A stretch of DNA of 64,000 nucleotides from Sphingobacteriales bacterium (GTDB lineage Bacteria > Bacteroidota > Bacteroidia > Chitinophagales > JADIYW01), in the NCBI GenBank assembly GCA_016721245.1, contig JADKIQ010000004.1, forward strand, positions 1 to 64,000. Reading direction: 5' to 3'. Position 1 is the stretch's first letter, and every line of letters begins with the position of its first letter. The notes beneath the pieces are model-generated. The model saw nothing but the letters and a program-made list of their open reading frames with translations, did not search any database and was not told the DNA's origin. This document shows positions 52,522-60,723 of the stretch, one piece after another. Both the position numbers and the translations under genes were made by a program.

Positions 52522-53502
52522 ATGTCAGTTATTAATCAGATTGATACGATACGTTCGTTTGAACCATATCCTTCTTATCTTATTCTGTATGAATTGGAAG
52601 ATGATTTTTCCGTTTCGGAGAATATTCCGCTGCATTACATTCCCAAATTAAAGTACACATTTGGTAAGCTGATTTATAAAAGTGTCACCAATTTTCTGAT
52701 AAAAAGAGCAACTCCGCCGGGGTATATTTTTTCGGTGATGATGACTCCGGATTACCATCGTCTTTATTTAAACAAGACGAATGTGATTCCGTATGTAATT
52801 GATTACTGGAAGCGGTATGATGAACTGTTTGAAAAGCATTTTGTTAATTTTCCCGTGGTGTATATTTCCGGTTTGGAAGTATACGAATACCTCAAAGCAA
52901 AACGAACAAGGGTAAATATCAAACACCTGCCGCTTTCGATTTCCGACCGGCATATGTCTTTGTTTCTTCAGGATACGGAAAAGGATATCGATATCATTAA
53001 CGTTGGTCGAAAAAATAAAATCATTGACGAGTACATCAGCAAGTACATCAGTAAATATCCAAACACTAATTATGTACACCGCGAAATGGAAAACGGTGAG
53101 AATATTTATTACTCCAGCATACACGGAAGAATAGGAAAACTGGAAACACGTCATGATTTACTGCAGACACTGGCGCGTGCAAAAATTGCCATTGTTACTT
53201 CGCCCGGTCTGGATGGAGGAGAGCAACGTACAGGCGGTTTTAATCCGGTGACGCCACGCGTTTTTGAAGCGGCTATTGGAAAATGTTATATGATTGGCCG
53301 GTATGAAAAGAATAGCGAATACTATAGTTTCGGATTAGATAAATTGGTGGATATGCCCGATTCATACGATGAATTTGAAGCTTCTGTAAATAGTAAACTG
53401 CAAACTAAGTTTCATTTACAAAATGAATACAGTAACTTCCTGCATGCCAATTTAAACAGTACCAGAATTGCGCAGATGAATAATGATTTGAATCCTCAGT
53501 AA
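52522..53502 (+). CDS. Probable glycosyltransferase (GT-B/CgeB-like)
   Basis: 326 residues, no signal peptide or membrane helix. The second half shows a nucleotide-sugar-binding GT-B pattern: KDIDIINVGRKNKIIDEYISKY, LARAKIAIVTSPGLDGGEQRTGGFNPVTPRVFEAAIGKCYMIGRY (glycine-rich loop followed by P-R-V-F-E-A, equivalent to the E-x7-E region), and SFGLDKLVDMPDSYDEF. This resembles CgeB-like spore/capsule glycosyltransferases. The first half is diverged. It probably acts in cell-surface glycan synthesis, though no other glycan genes are adjacent. Convergent with the protease gene, with 0 bases between stops. Confidence 0.6.
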   Translation: MSVINQIDTIRSFEPYPSYLILYELEDDFSVSENIPLHYIPKLKYTFGKLIYKSVTNFLIKRATPPGYIFSVMMTPDYHRLYLNKTNVIPYVIDYWKRYDELFEKHFVNFPVVYISGLEVYEYLKAKRTRVNIKHLPLSISDRHMSLFLQDTEKDIDIINVGRKNKIIDEYISKYISKYPNTNYVHREMENGENIYYSSIHGRIGKLETRHDLLQTLARAKIAIVTSPGLDGGEQRTGGFNPVTPRVFEAAIGKCYMIGRYEKNSEYYSFGLDKLVDMPDSYDEFEASVNSKLQTKFHLQNEYSNFLHANLNSTRIAQMNNDLNPQ

Positions 53503-55107
53503 TTATTTATTCAGTTCCAGAATGGCACGTTGTATCATCTTGTCTTCTTGTGCCGCGATAGAATAGAAACCGTCGCTTTTAAAACTTTGTTTCGCTAAAA
53601 ACGCTTTTAATTTATTACTAAGATATACTCTGGATTTTTCAGTAAAAGGTGCAGTCGATTTGCTGACGCCATGCTCCATACAGTATTTTACAAACTGCGC
53701 ATACAGTGCGGCATCGATTGTATATTGCGTGGAAAATTGTGCCGCAGTAGTGTATTTAGCAAAGGTGTTTTTATTTGCCGCATAGTAGTTATAAGCAAAC
53801 TCCTGCAATAAACTCAGGCCGTATACTTCACCCACAAAAGGATTCAGCATGCTGGTGTCTAAAGGCATATAGATATCCGGTGTGATGCCGCCGCCGCCGT
53901 AAACGGTTCTGCCTTTTATCAGTGTTTTAAATACTTCTTTTTTGTCCTGTTTGATGCTGTCCTGATTAAACGCTTCTCCGTCTTTGTAACGTTTTGAGAT
54001 ATCTCCGTAATAATCATCTACATTGTCTTCATACGGACGCTGAATACTTCTGCCGCTTGGTGTAAAATATTTTGCAATGGTAAGACGCACCGAACTTCCG
54101 TCGCCTAATTCATATTCTTGTTGTACCAGGCCTTTCCCAAAAGAACGACGCCCGATAATCACACCTCTGTCCCAGTCCTGAATGGCACCGCTCACAATCT
54201 CGCTGGCAGATGCGGAACCTTCATCAATTAGTACGGCTAACTTACCGGTTTCAAACAAACCGGCTGTTCTGGCTTTGTCGTATGTTTTCGGCATGGTTCT
54301 GCCTTCGGTGTATACAATCGTTTTGTTACCGTCTAAAAACTCATCGGCAATGGCCGTTGCCTGATCCATAAATCCACCCGGGTTTTGACGCAAGTCTAAA
54401 ACCAGACGTTTCATACCCTGTTTGTCTAGCGCTTCCAGTTTATCGTAAAATTCTTGATAGGTGGTTTTAGAAAAACGATTGATTTTTATGTAACCGGTTT
54501 GCTTATCCAGCATAAAGCCGGCATCCACACTGTACAATGGAATTTTATCTCTTTTAATGGTATAAGTAACCAATTTTTTAGTGCCACTTTTCAGCATGGT
54601 TATTTTTACCTTACTGTCTTTCGGGCCTTTTAGTTTTTTCATCACCATTTCGTTGGTGATTTTTATACCAGCTACCGTTGTGTCGTTTATTTTGATGATT
54701 TTATCGCCGGCAGAAATACCCGCCTGCTCGGATGGTCCGCCGCCAATAGGGGTTACTACCTGTATCGTATCTTTCTGTATGGTGAATTCAATACCGATGC
54801 CTTCAAAATTTCCTTCCATGATTTCCGCTTCGTGTTTCATTTCTATAGGCGGCAGATACACACTGTGCGGGTCTAAGTCGCCCAGCATTTTGGCAATAGC
54901 ATCGTCATATAATTTTTGCTGATCCACAGAATCCACGTATTTGGCATCAATTAAACGTAAAATATAATCGAGTTTGGAACCTGTGTCCGCATTGTAAAAA
55001 ACTTTGTGTTTAGCTGCGTTTCTGTCCTGGATTTTATAACCTAAAAAAATACCTGAAGCCAGTATCACGGCGAAGAGGAAAGGATAAAAAGCTTTGTTCA
55101 TGTTCAT
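53503..55107 (-). CDS. S41-family C-terminal processing protease
   Basis: 534 residues. An N-terminal membrane anchor/signal (AFYPFLFAVILASGIFLGY) is followed by a PDZ domain (EGIGIEFTIQKDTIQVVTPIGGGPSEQAGISAGDKIIKIND) and the S41 core. RLVLDLRQNPGGFMDQA, DEGSASASEIVSGAIQDW (catalytic Ser) and GRRSFGKGLVQ (catalytic Lys) form the Ser-Lys dyad. These periplasmic proteases trim or degrade proteins from their C termini (CtpA/Prc). The start is the first Met at 55107 or the next at 55101. Monocistronic, with a perfect -7 box. Confidence 0.93.
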   Translation of the reverse strand: MNMNKAFYPFLFAVILASGIFLGYKIQDRNAAKHKVFYNADTGSKLDYILRLIDAKYVDSVDQQKLYDDAIAKMLGDLDPHSVYLPPIEMKHEAEIMEGNFEGIGIEFTIQKDTIQVVTPIGGGPSEQAGISAGDKIIKINDTTVAGIKITNEMVMKKLKGPKDSKVKITMLKSGTKKLVTYTIKRDKIPLYSVDAGFMLDKQTGYIKINRFSKTTYQEFYDKLEALDKQGMKRLVLDLRQNPGGFMDQATAIADEFLDGNKTIVYTEGRTMPKTYDKARTAGLFETGKLAVLIDEGSASASEIVSGAIQDWDRGVIIGRRSFGKGLVQQEYELGDGSSVRLTIAKYFTPSGRSIQRPYEDNVDDYYGDISKRYKDGEAFNQDSIKQDKKEVFKTLIKGRTVYGGGGITPDIYMPLDTSMLNPFVGEVYGLSLLQEFAYNYYAANKNTFAKYTTAAQFSTQYTIDAALYAQFVKYCMEHGVSKSTAPFTEKSRVYLSNKLKAFLAKQSFKSDGFYSIAAQEDKMIQRAILELNK

Positions 55108-55112
55108 AGGTG

Positions 55113-55120
55113 CAAATGTA
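55113..55120 (-). promoter_or_regulatory. TACATTTG -7 element for the S41 protease
   Basis: Exact TAnnTTTG match on the minus strand, 5 bases upstream of the ATG at 55107, so the transcript would be nearly leaderless. Confidence 0.6.
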
Positions 55121-55278
55121 AAGTTTTCTGTACTAAATTAACCTTAAATATCATTAACACAGGAAGCGCAGCTAAGTTTTAAGGTTTGTACTCAGGAAGC
55201 ATCATTAGTGTATAATATTTCCTGAGGATTACATTTTAATTTCCTAATATTGTATCATAAATCAATAAATAAGCACGT

Positions 55279-55938
55279 ATGAAATTTTTTGTTGACACTG
55301 CCAATTTGGAACAAATTAAAGAAGCCGCAGATTTAGGTATTTTAGACGGATGTACCACCAATCCCACTTTGATGGCAAAGGAAGGAATTGTAGGCGAGAA
55401 AAACGTCTGGAATCACTACAAAAAGATATGTGAAATTGTGGACGGTGATGTAAGTGCGGAAGTAATCTCTACAGATTATAAAGGAATGGTGGATGAAGGC
55501 AAGAAACTGGCAAAGCTGCATAAGAATATAGTGGTGAAAGTACCGATGATTAGAGAAGGGGTGAAGGCAATCAAATATTTCTCGGACCATGGCATCAAAA
55601 CAAACTGTACGCTGGTTTTCTCTGCGGGACAGGCTATTCTGGCGGCAAAAGCGGGTGCTACTTATTTAAGCCCGTTTGTTGGCCGTTTGGATGATATGAG
55701 TGTAGATGGAATCGAGTTGATTTATCAGATCAGACAGATTTATGATAATTATAATTTCGGAACAGAAATATTGGCGGCCTCCGTGCGCAATCCTTTACAT
55801 ATTGTAAAATGTGCGGAAGCCGGTGCAGATGTGGTGACTTGTCCCTTGAGTTCTATTGTTGGATTGTTCTACCATCCCTTAACAGACAAAGGATTGGCGC
55901 AGTTTTTAGCCGATCATGCAAAAGCAAATAAGAAATAA
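55279..55938 (+). CDS. Transaldolase / fructose-6-phosphate aldolase family
   Basis: 219 residues, the short TalC/FSA-type length. MKFFVDTANLEQIKEAADLGILDGCTTNPTLMAKEG is the family signature; the Schiff-base Lys lies in KNIVVKVPMIREG. KTNCTLVFSAGQAILAAKAGATYLSPFVGRLDD is the phosphate-binding region. It either transfers dihydroxyacetone units in the non-oxidative pentose phosphate pathway or cleaves fructose 6-phosphate; short members usually annotate as transaldolase. It lies 30 bases upstream of the barnase-like gene. Confidence 0.93.
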   Translation: MKFFVDTANLEQIKEAADLGILDGCTTNPTLMAKEGIVGEKNVWNHYKKICEIVDGDVSAEVISTDYKGMVDEGKKLAKLHKNIVVKVPMIREGVKAIKYFSDHGIKTNCTLVFSAGQAILAAKAGATYLSPFVGRLDDMSVDGIELIYQIRQIYDNYNFGTEILAASVRNPLHIVKCAEAGADVVTCPLSSIVGLFYHPLTDKGLAQFLADHAKANKK

Positions 55939-55967
55939 ATTACAGTTTTAATAAATAGTTTTCAGTA

Positions 55968-56516
55968 ATGAGATTTTTACAGAAGATAATCGTAAAGAAT
56001 TTGAATTCAAGGTTGAAACTTTTCTTCCTTATTCTTGGTTCTTTATTCTTTTTTCAGTCTTGTAATAGTTTCTTAGATAAAAATGAAAGCTATAACAATG
56101 GTTTTAAAGCAGGTTATCTGGAAGGGTTGAAGGATGGCAAGAAGCAAAGTACATCCGGACAGCAGGAAAAAAATAAGGGTGCTACCAATGATCCAAATCT
56201 GAATAATCCGTCAAGAGAGCAGAGCACTACTACTACTGTAAATTCAGGTGTTCCTCAAAAGGCAGTTTTGGTACTGGATTTTATCCGAAAAAATAATAAA
56301 GCACCGGAAGGGTATGTGGGTGGTCGTCACTTTGGTAATTATGAGCATAATTTACCGGAACGTGATGCGGCCGGAAATAAGATTGAATATCAGGAATGGG
56401 ATATACAGCCCAAAGTGGAAGGTAAGAACCGCGGGGCGCAGCGTATAGTGACGGGCAGCGATGGCAGTGCCTGGTATACAGCGGATCACTATCAATCATT
56501 TACGGAGATAAAATAG
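55968..56516 (+). CDS. Lipoprotein ribonuclease of the barnase (N1/T1) family
   Basis: 182 residues. The N terminus is a lipoprotein signal (LKLFFLILGSLFFFQSC-N), followed by a 60-residue Asn/Ser/Thr/Gln-rich linker. The C-terminal 85 residues match the microbial-ribonuclease fold: PEGYVGGRHFGNYEHNLP, YQEWDIQPK (catalytic Glu strand), GAQRIVTGSDGSAWYTADHYQSFTEI (catalytic Arg and the His near the C terminus). It should be a guanyl-preferring RNase tethered to the outside of a membrane, so it could attack neighbours or extracellular RNA. The barstar gene starts on the base after its stop. Confidence 0.88.
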   Translation: MRFLQKIIVKNLNSRLKLFFLILGSLFFFQSCNSFLDKNESYNNGFKAGYLEGLKDGKKQSTSGQQEKNKGATNDPNLNNPSREQSTTTTVNSGVPQKAVLVLDFIRKNNKAPEGYVGGRHFGNYEHNLPERDAAGNKIEYQEWDIQPKVEGKNRGAQRIVTGSDGSAWYTADHYQSFTEIK

Positions 56517-56852
56517 ATGCAGACATTTAAAAATAATATTGTGGTGAACGGAATCTTTCTGGCGTTTCTGGACGGGCAGAAATGTGCTGTATTGCCGCAT
56601 TTTTATGATGAAATTGCCAAAGCACTGAACTTTCCGGATTACTTTATCCAGAATTTCGACTCGCTGGATGAATGTATGAACGACTTATCCTGGATTGAAC
56701 AACAGGAAATTCATCTGCTTATTTTTAATTATGACGATTTATTGTTTGAAGAACAATACAATTTAGAAGTAGTCAATAATATTTTCGCAAATGCCATCAG
56801 TGAATTAGAAGATAATGGCAAACACTTTTCTGTTTTCACCCAAAAATCATAA
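56517..56852 (+). CDS. Barstar-family ribonuclease inhibitor
   Basis: 111 residues, cytosolic. The barstar core is plain: LPHFYDEIAKALNFPDYFIQNFDSLDECMNDLSWI, with the Tyr/Asp/Asn helix-loop that plugs the barnase active site, and HLLIFNYDDLL. The ATG directly abuts the barnase-like stop (no gap), so the two are translationally linked and should be made together. It protects the cell from its own RNase before export or from kin RNase that leaks in. Confidence 0.92.
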   Translation: MQTFKNNIVVNGIFLAFLDGQKCAVLPHFYDEIAKALNFPDYFIQNFDSLDECMNDLSWIEQQEIHLLIFNYDDLLFEEQYNLEVVNNIFANAISELEDNGKHFSVFTQKS

Positions 56853-56884
56853 TCTTAATTCTTTTTAAATCCTCATTTAAAATG

Positions 56885-56957
56885 GAACACGGATTTTCGT
56901 GATGATTATGATTTTAAAGCGTATAAAAATCTTTTAAAATCATTTTCATCTGTGTTC
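56885..56957. terminator. Large imperfect hairpin between convergent genes
   Basis: Outer arms GAACAC/GTGTTC and inner perfect 11-base arms ATGATTTTAAA / TTTAAAATCAT. The words (AACACGGATT, ATGATTTT, AATCAT) recall a hairpin repeat style common in Bacteroidetes intergenic DNA. It sits between barstar and the thioesterase gene. Confidence 0.55.
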
Positions 56958-56962
56958 TATTA

Positions 56963-57358
56963 CTATAACCATTTTTCAAACTCCGCTCTTAGTTTATCTG
57001 TCCAGGGTGTCGATTTACCTGTCTGTGGATTAGTAGCTACAATAATGCCTTCTCCGTGAGCGGAAATTTCACCGTTGCATTTCACGATATGATGTACCGT
57101 AAGGCTGGAATTGCCGATTTTCTTGATACCTACGGCAATTTCTATTTCAGAGGGATGTGTGATTTCTCTGACGTAATTGCATTCCAGTTTGCCGACAACG
57201 ATTCTGATTTGTTCATCGATATACGTCTGCCATAAATTGGTTTTATTAAAAAACTCTACACGTCCGGTTTCAAAGTACCGGAAGTAGATAACGTTATTGA
57301 TGTGGTTGAAGGCATCCATTTCCCCCCAGGCAACCTGTTGTGTTAACGGAAAGGAAAT
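56963..57358 (-). CDS. 4HBT-type acyl-CoA thioesterase (YbgC/FcbC-like)
   Basis: The only in-frame ATG (57319) begins MDAFNHINNVIYFRYFE, but family similarity extends upstream in frame: SFPLTQQVAWGEMDAF (57355-57308), including the first beta strand. The frame is open to a TGA just beyond and offers no ATG, GTG or TTG before 57319. An ATT at 57356-57358 sits where the start belongs in relatives, so I place the start there (about 131 residues) with reservation. The Asp in MDAFNH is the catalytic residue of 4-hydroxybenzoyl-CoA thioesterases. It hydrolyses an acyl-CoA of unknown chain. Confidence 0.8.
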   Translation of the reverse strand: MSFPLTQQVAWGEMDAFNHINNVIYFRYFETGRVEFFNKTNLWQTYIDEQIRIVVGKLECNYVREITHPSEIEIAVGIKKIGNSSLTVHHIVKCNGEISAHGEGIIVATNPQTGKSTPWTDKLRAEFEKWL

Positions 57359-57445
57359 TTGACAGTGTTTAAAAAATCAGGAGTATTCATTTGATTGGTT
57401 TGTTGGTCAATAGTCAATGGTTATTTGCTTTTATTCATTCATCTT

Positions 57446-57472
57446 ACGACTCACGACTTACGACTCATAACT
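57446..57472. repeat. Exact heptamer tandem repeat ACGACT(C/T)
   Basis: ACGACTC-ACGACTT-ACGACTC followed by ATAACTA: three 7-base units plus a decayed fourth, in the gap between the thioesterase and secDF terminator. It is the clearest of five such short repeats in the window. Confidence 0.65.
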
Positions 57473-57486
57473 ATCAGGTGTAAATT

Positions 57487-57516
57487 AAAAAAGTCCTGAA
57501 CAAGTCAGGACTTTTT
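57487..57516. terminator. Bidirectional terminator containing the secDF stop codon
   Basis: AAAAAGTCCTGA and TCAGGACTTTTT pair around ACAAG. The TGA stop of secDF (57505-57507) lies within the stem. Confidence 0.88.
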
Positions 57517-60500
57517 GTATGTGATTAAACGTTTATTTTTTCTTTTCAGTGTTGGTTTAGCTGTTGTCGGCTTAGTGTAGCTATCGTGATCTTTGTCCAA
57601 ATCGTACATGATAGGAGAGGCGATAAAGATAGATGAATAACATCCTACCACCACACCGATTAACATGGCGAAGGAGAATGCTTTCAAGGTAGAGCCACCA
57701 AATAAGAACAAGATGAATACCACAATAAATACGGTAAATGCCGTATTGAATGTTCTGGATAAGGTACTGTTGATAGCCGCATTCATGGTGTCTTTCATGT
57801 TTGCATTCGGTCTCAGTTTCAGGTATTCTCTTAATCTGTCAAAGATAATTACCGTGTCATTCAGTGAGTAACCGATTACTGTTAGTAATGCAGCGATGAA
57901 GGTGGCATCTACTTCCATGGCAAATGGTACGATACCATGCAGGATAGAGAATAATGCCATTACCACAAATGCATCGTGCGCGGTAGCTGCGATAGCACCG
58001 ATTGAATAACCTTTCTTTCTGAATCTAATCAGGAGATAAACGAAGATTACCACCAGTGAAAGTAAAGTTGCCAGAATGGAACTGTTTCTGAAGTCTACAG
58101 AGATAGTAGGATCCACTTTAGAAGTACTCATTTCATTCACGCGTTTGAAGGTTTCAAACGATGTGTTCGGTAAGAATTTTTTCAGACCTTCAAAAACAGC
58201 ATTCTCTACTCTACCATCTATTTCCTTACCCGGTTGATCAATTAAATAAGAAGTAGTGATTTTCACCTGATTGGCAGCACCGAATTGTTTTACAATAGCA
58301 CCATCACCTAATGTTTTAGTTAATGCTTCACTAACTTCTGTAGTATTTACCGGTTTTTCGAAACGAACTTTATACTCACGTCCGCCTTTGAAATCGATAC
58401 CCATTTCAAATCCTCTGGTGAAGAAAGAAGCAAGACCGATAATGATGATAACGGTAGATATTGCATAGGTAATTTTTCTTTTACCGATAAAGTCGAAGTT
58501 ATAACCCTGTAAGAAGTTCTTTGTAAAGGAAGTCTGGAAAGATAAACCTTTGCCACTTTCCAATCTTCTTTCTATAATGATTCTGGATAATAATAAAGCA
58601 GTAAATAAGGTGGTTAAAATACCGATGATTAAGGTAATTGCGAAACCTTTTACAGGACCAACACCTATCCAGGCTAATATAATACCTGTTAATAAAGTTG
58701 TTGTATTTCCGTCTAAAATAGCCGGTAAAGAGTGTTTGAACCCTTCCTGCGCGGCTATATATAAGCCTTTTCCTAAACGAAGTTCTTCTTTCACACGCTC
58801 ATATATAATTACGTTTGCGTCAACAGCGATACCCAGCGTTAACACTAAACCTGCTAAACCAGGCAGCGTTAAGGTAGAACCAAATCCAGCCATTAAACCG
58901 ATAATCATGAATAAGTTTAATAAGAGAACCAGGTTGGCAACTATCCCTGCAGAAGAATAAAAGAATATCATAAATACTACAATCAGTAAGAAACTCACCG
59001 CCAGTGAAATTAACCCTGCGTGAATAGCCTGCTGGCCTAATGAAGGTCCTACTAATACTTCTTCGATGATACGTGCTGAAGCTGGTAATTTACCTGTTTT
59101 CAATACATTTGCTAAGTCTGTAGCTTCCTGAACATCAAAACCACCGCTGATTTGTGAGCTACCGCCGTCAATCTCACCGTTTACGTTAGGAGCAGAGTAT
59201 ACCTGATTATCCAACACGATAGCGATGCTGTTGCCAACATTTTTGCGTGTCATATCTCTCCAGGTTCTTGCACCGATAGAGTTCATTTGCATACTTACCA
59301 CGATTTGACCATTTTGGTCATAATCCTGACGAGCCTGTGTTACTACGCTTCCGTCTAAAGGAGCTTTTCCGTCATTCGAGCTTTTCTTGATAGCATAAAT
59401 GGTGTAGAATTTTTGTTTATCGCCAAATGATTTAGCAGAGTATAAAAACTCTAAATCTTTCGGGAACACACTTTTTACATCCGGATTGGTTAAATATTCC
59501 GTCAGTTTCGCTGTATCCAAAGCACTTACATATCCGATAACAGGAGATGGCTGGAACTGATTGTTGTTGTCAACTGCCGGTTGTAATACAGAGAATAAAG
59601 GATTCTCATTTTTGAATTCTTCAAATTGTTTTTTCTTTTCTGCAACGCTGTCAGTTTTTACATCTTTTTTGCCGCTTAAAGGATTTACTGCTGTTGATGC
59701 AGAAGAATCCGTAGTTCCAGTCAAGATATTTTTTGCTTTTGCCAGTGTGGCAGAATCTTTTCCTAAGTCTTTTTGTGTATCCAGGAAGTTTTTCAAGGTG
59801 GTATTCGCGTCATTGATAGATTTTGCGATTTCCGTTGCTTTATACGTTTCCCAGAATTCCAAATTTGCCGTTGCCTGTAATAATTTACGTACACGGGCTG
59901 GATTATCCACCCCTGCAATTTCCACGGTAATACGTCCTTTGCTCAGGTCTAAACGGATAGTCGGTTCTTTCGTTCCGAACTGGTCGATACGGGAGTGTAA
60001 GATATTATAAGTAGTTGTAATCGCATCAGAAGATTGTTTTCTGATATAAGATTCAACATCAGCGTCTGAACTTTCAAACGTTATTTTGTCGTCTTTACTG
60101 TTTTTGGTAGCAAAAATGGTAGCCAGTTTATCATTTGGTTTCAACTCTTTGAAAGCTTTAATGAATAAAGTCAGGTAGTCACTGCTACTGGATGCCATTT
60201 GCTGTTCAGCAACATCTAAAGCTTTATTGAAATTCGGATCACGGCTGTTATCTGATAATGACTGTAATAGTTCTTTCAGGGAAACCTGTAAAACTACACT
60301 CATACCGCCTTGTAAATCCAAGCCTAAGTTAAGTTGTTGTTCTTTACAGGATTTGTAGGTATTCCATAAGAATACTTTTTCATTAGCAATAGAATCTAAA
60401 TATCTGTTTTTGTATGTAATTCTGGATTGTTGTACAGAATCTTCATATAAAAACTGTGCTAACTGATTGCCAGGATAGCGTTTTTCCAGATCTTGCATCG

Positions 60501-60636
60501 GAATGCTCTTTTCCGCCAAAGCCACCGCTTTGCTTTCTATTGAATTTACTTTAAATGTAAATGATAAGCAATAAATGCAAATCAGTACGATTAATGCTGT
60601 TAAAATGACCAGCGCCGTTCTTGTTCCTTTACCCAT
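57505..60636 (-). CDS. secDF: Fused protein-export membrane protein SecDF
   Basis: 1043 residues: SecD and SecF in one chain, usual in Bacteroidota. SecD part: N-terminal helix, GLDLQGGMSVVLQV (D1 motif), periplasmic P1 domain with a long insert, then six helices including LVLTLGIAVDANVIIYERVKEE (the Asp/Arg proton-path motif). SecF part from about residue 700: GMDFKGGREYKVRF and VIGYSLNDTVIIFDRLREYL. It uses the proton gradient to pull preproteins from SecYEG into the periplasm. The stop codon lies in the stem of a strong terminator. Confidence 0.96.
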   Translation of the reverse strand: MGKGTRTALVILTALIVLICIYCLSFTFKVNSIESKAVALAEKSIPMQDLEKRYPGNQLAQFLYEDSVQQSRITYKNRYLDSIANEKVFLWNTYKSCKEQQLNLGLDLQGGMSVVLQVSLKELLQSLSDNSRDPNFNKALDVAEQQMASSSSDYLTLFIKAFKELKPNDKLATIFATKNSKDDKITFESSDADVESYIRKQSSDAITTTYNILHSRIDQFGTKEPTIRLDLSKGRITVEIAGVDNPARVRKLLQATANLEFWETYKATEIAKSINDANTTLKNFLDTQKDLGKDSATLAKAKNILTGTTDSSASTAVNPLSGKKDVKTDSVAEKKKQFEEFKNENPLFSVLQPAVDNNNQFQPSPVIGYVSALDTAKLTEYLTNPDVKSVFPKDLEFLYSAKSFGDKQKFYTIYAIKKSSNDGKAPLDGSVVTQARQDYDQNGQIVVSMQMNSIGARTWRDMTRKNVGNSIAIVLDNQVYSAPNVNGEIDGGSSQISGGFDVQEATDLANVLKTGKLPASARIIEEVLVGPSLGQQAIHAGLISLAVSFLLIVVFMIFFYSSAGIVANLVLLLNLFMIIGLMAGFGSTLTLPGLAGLVLTLGIAVDANVIIYERVKEELRLGKGLYIAAQEGFKHSLPAILDGNTTTLLTGIILAWIGVGPVKGFAITLIIGILTTLFTALLLSRIIIERRLESGKGLSFQTSFTKNFLQGYNFDFIGKRKITYAISTVIIIIGLASFFTRGFEMGIDFKGGREYKVRFEKPVNTTEVSEALTKTLGDGAIVKQFGAANQVKITTSYLIDQPGKEIDGRVENAVFEGLKKFLPNTSFETFKRVNEMSTSKVDPTISVDFRNSSILATLLSLVVIFVYLLIRFRKKGYSIGAIAATAHDAFVVMALFSILHGIVPFAMEVDATFIAALLTVIGYSLNDTVIIFDRLREYLKLRPNANMKDTMNAAINSTLSRTFNTAFTVFIVVFILFLFGGSTLKAFSFAMLIGVVVGCYSSIFIASPIMYDLDKDHDSYTKPTTAKPTLKRKNKRLITYKKS

Positions 60637-60723
60637 GGTGGTTATTTAATTAAATAAGGGTGCGAATATACGTCTTTTGAGCAAAAAATCGAAATGATTA
60701 ATGCACATAATGTTATAAATCAC

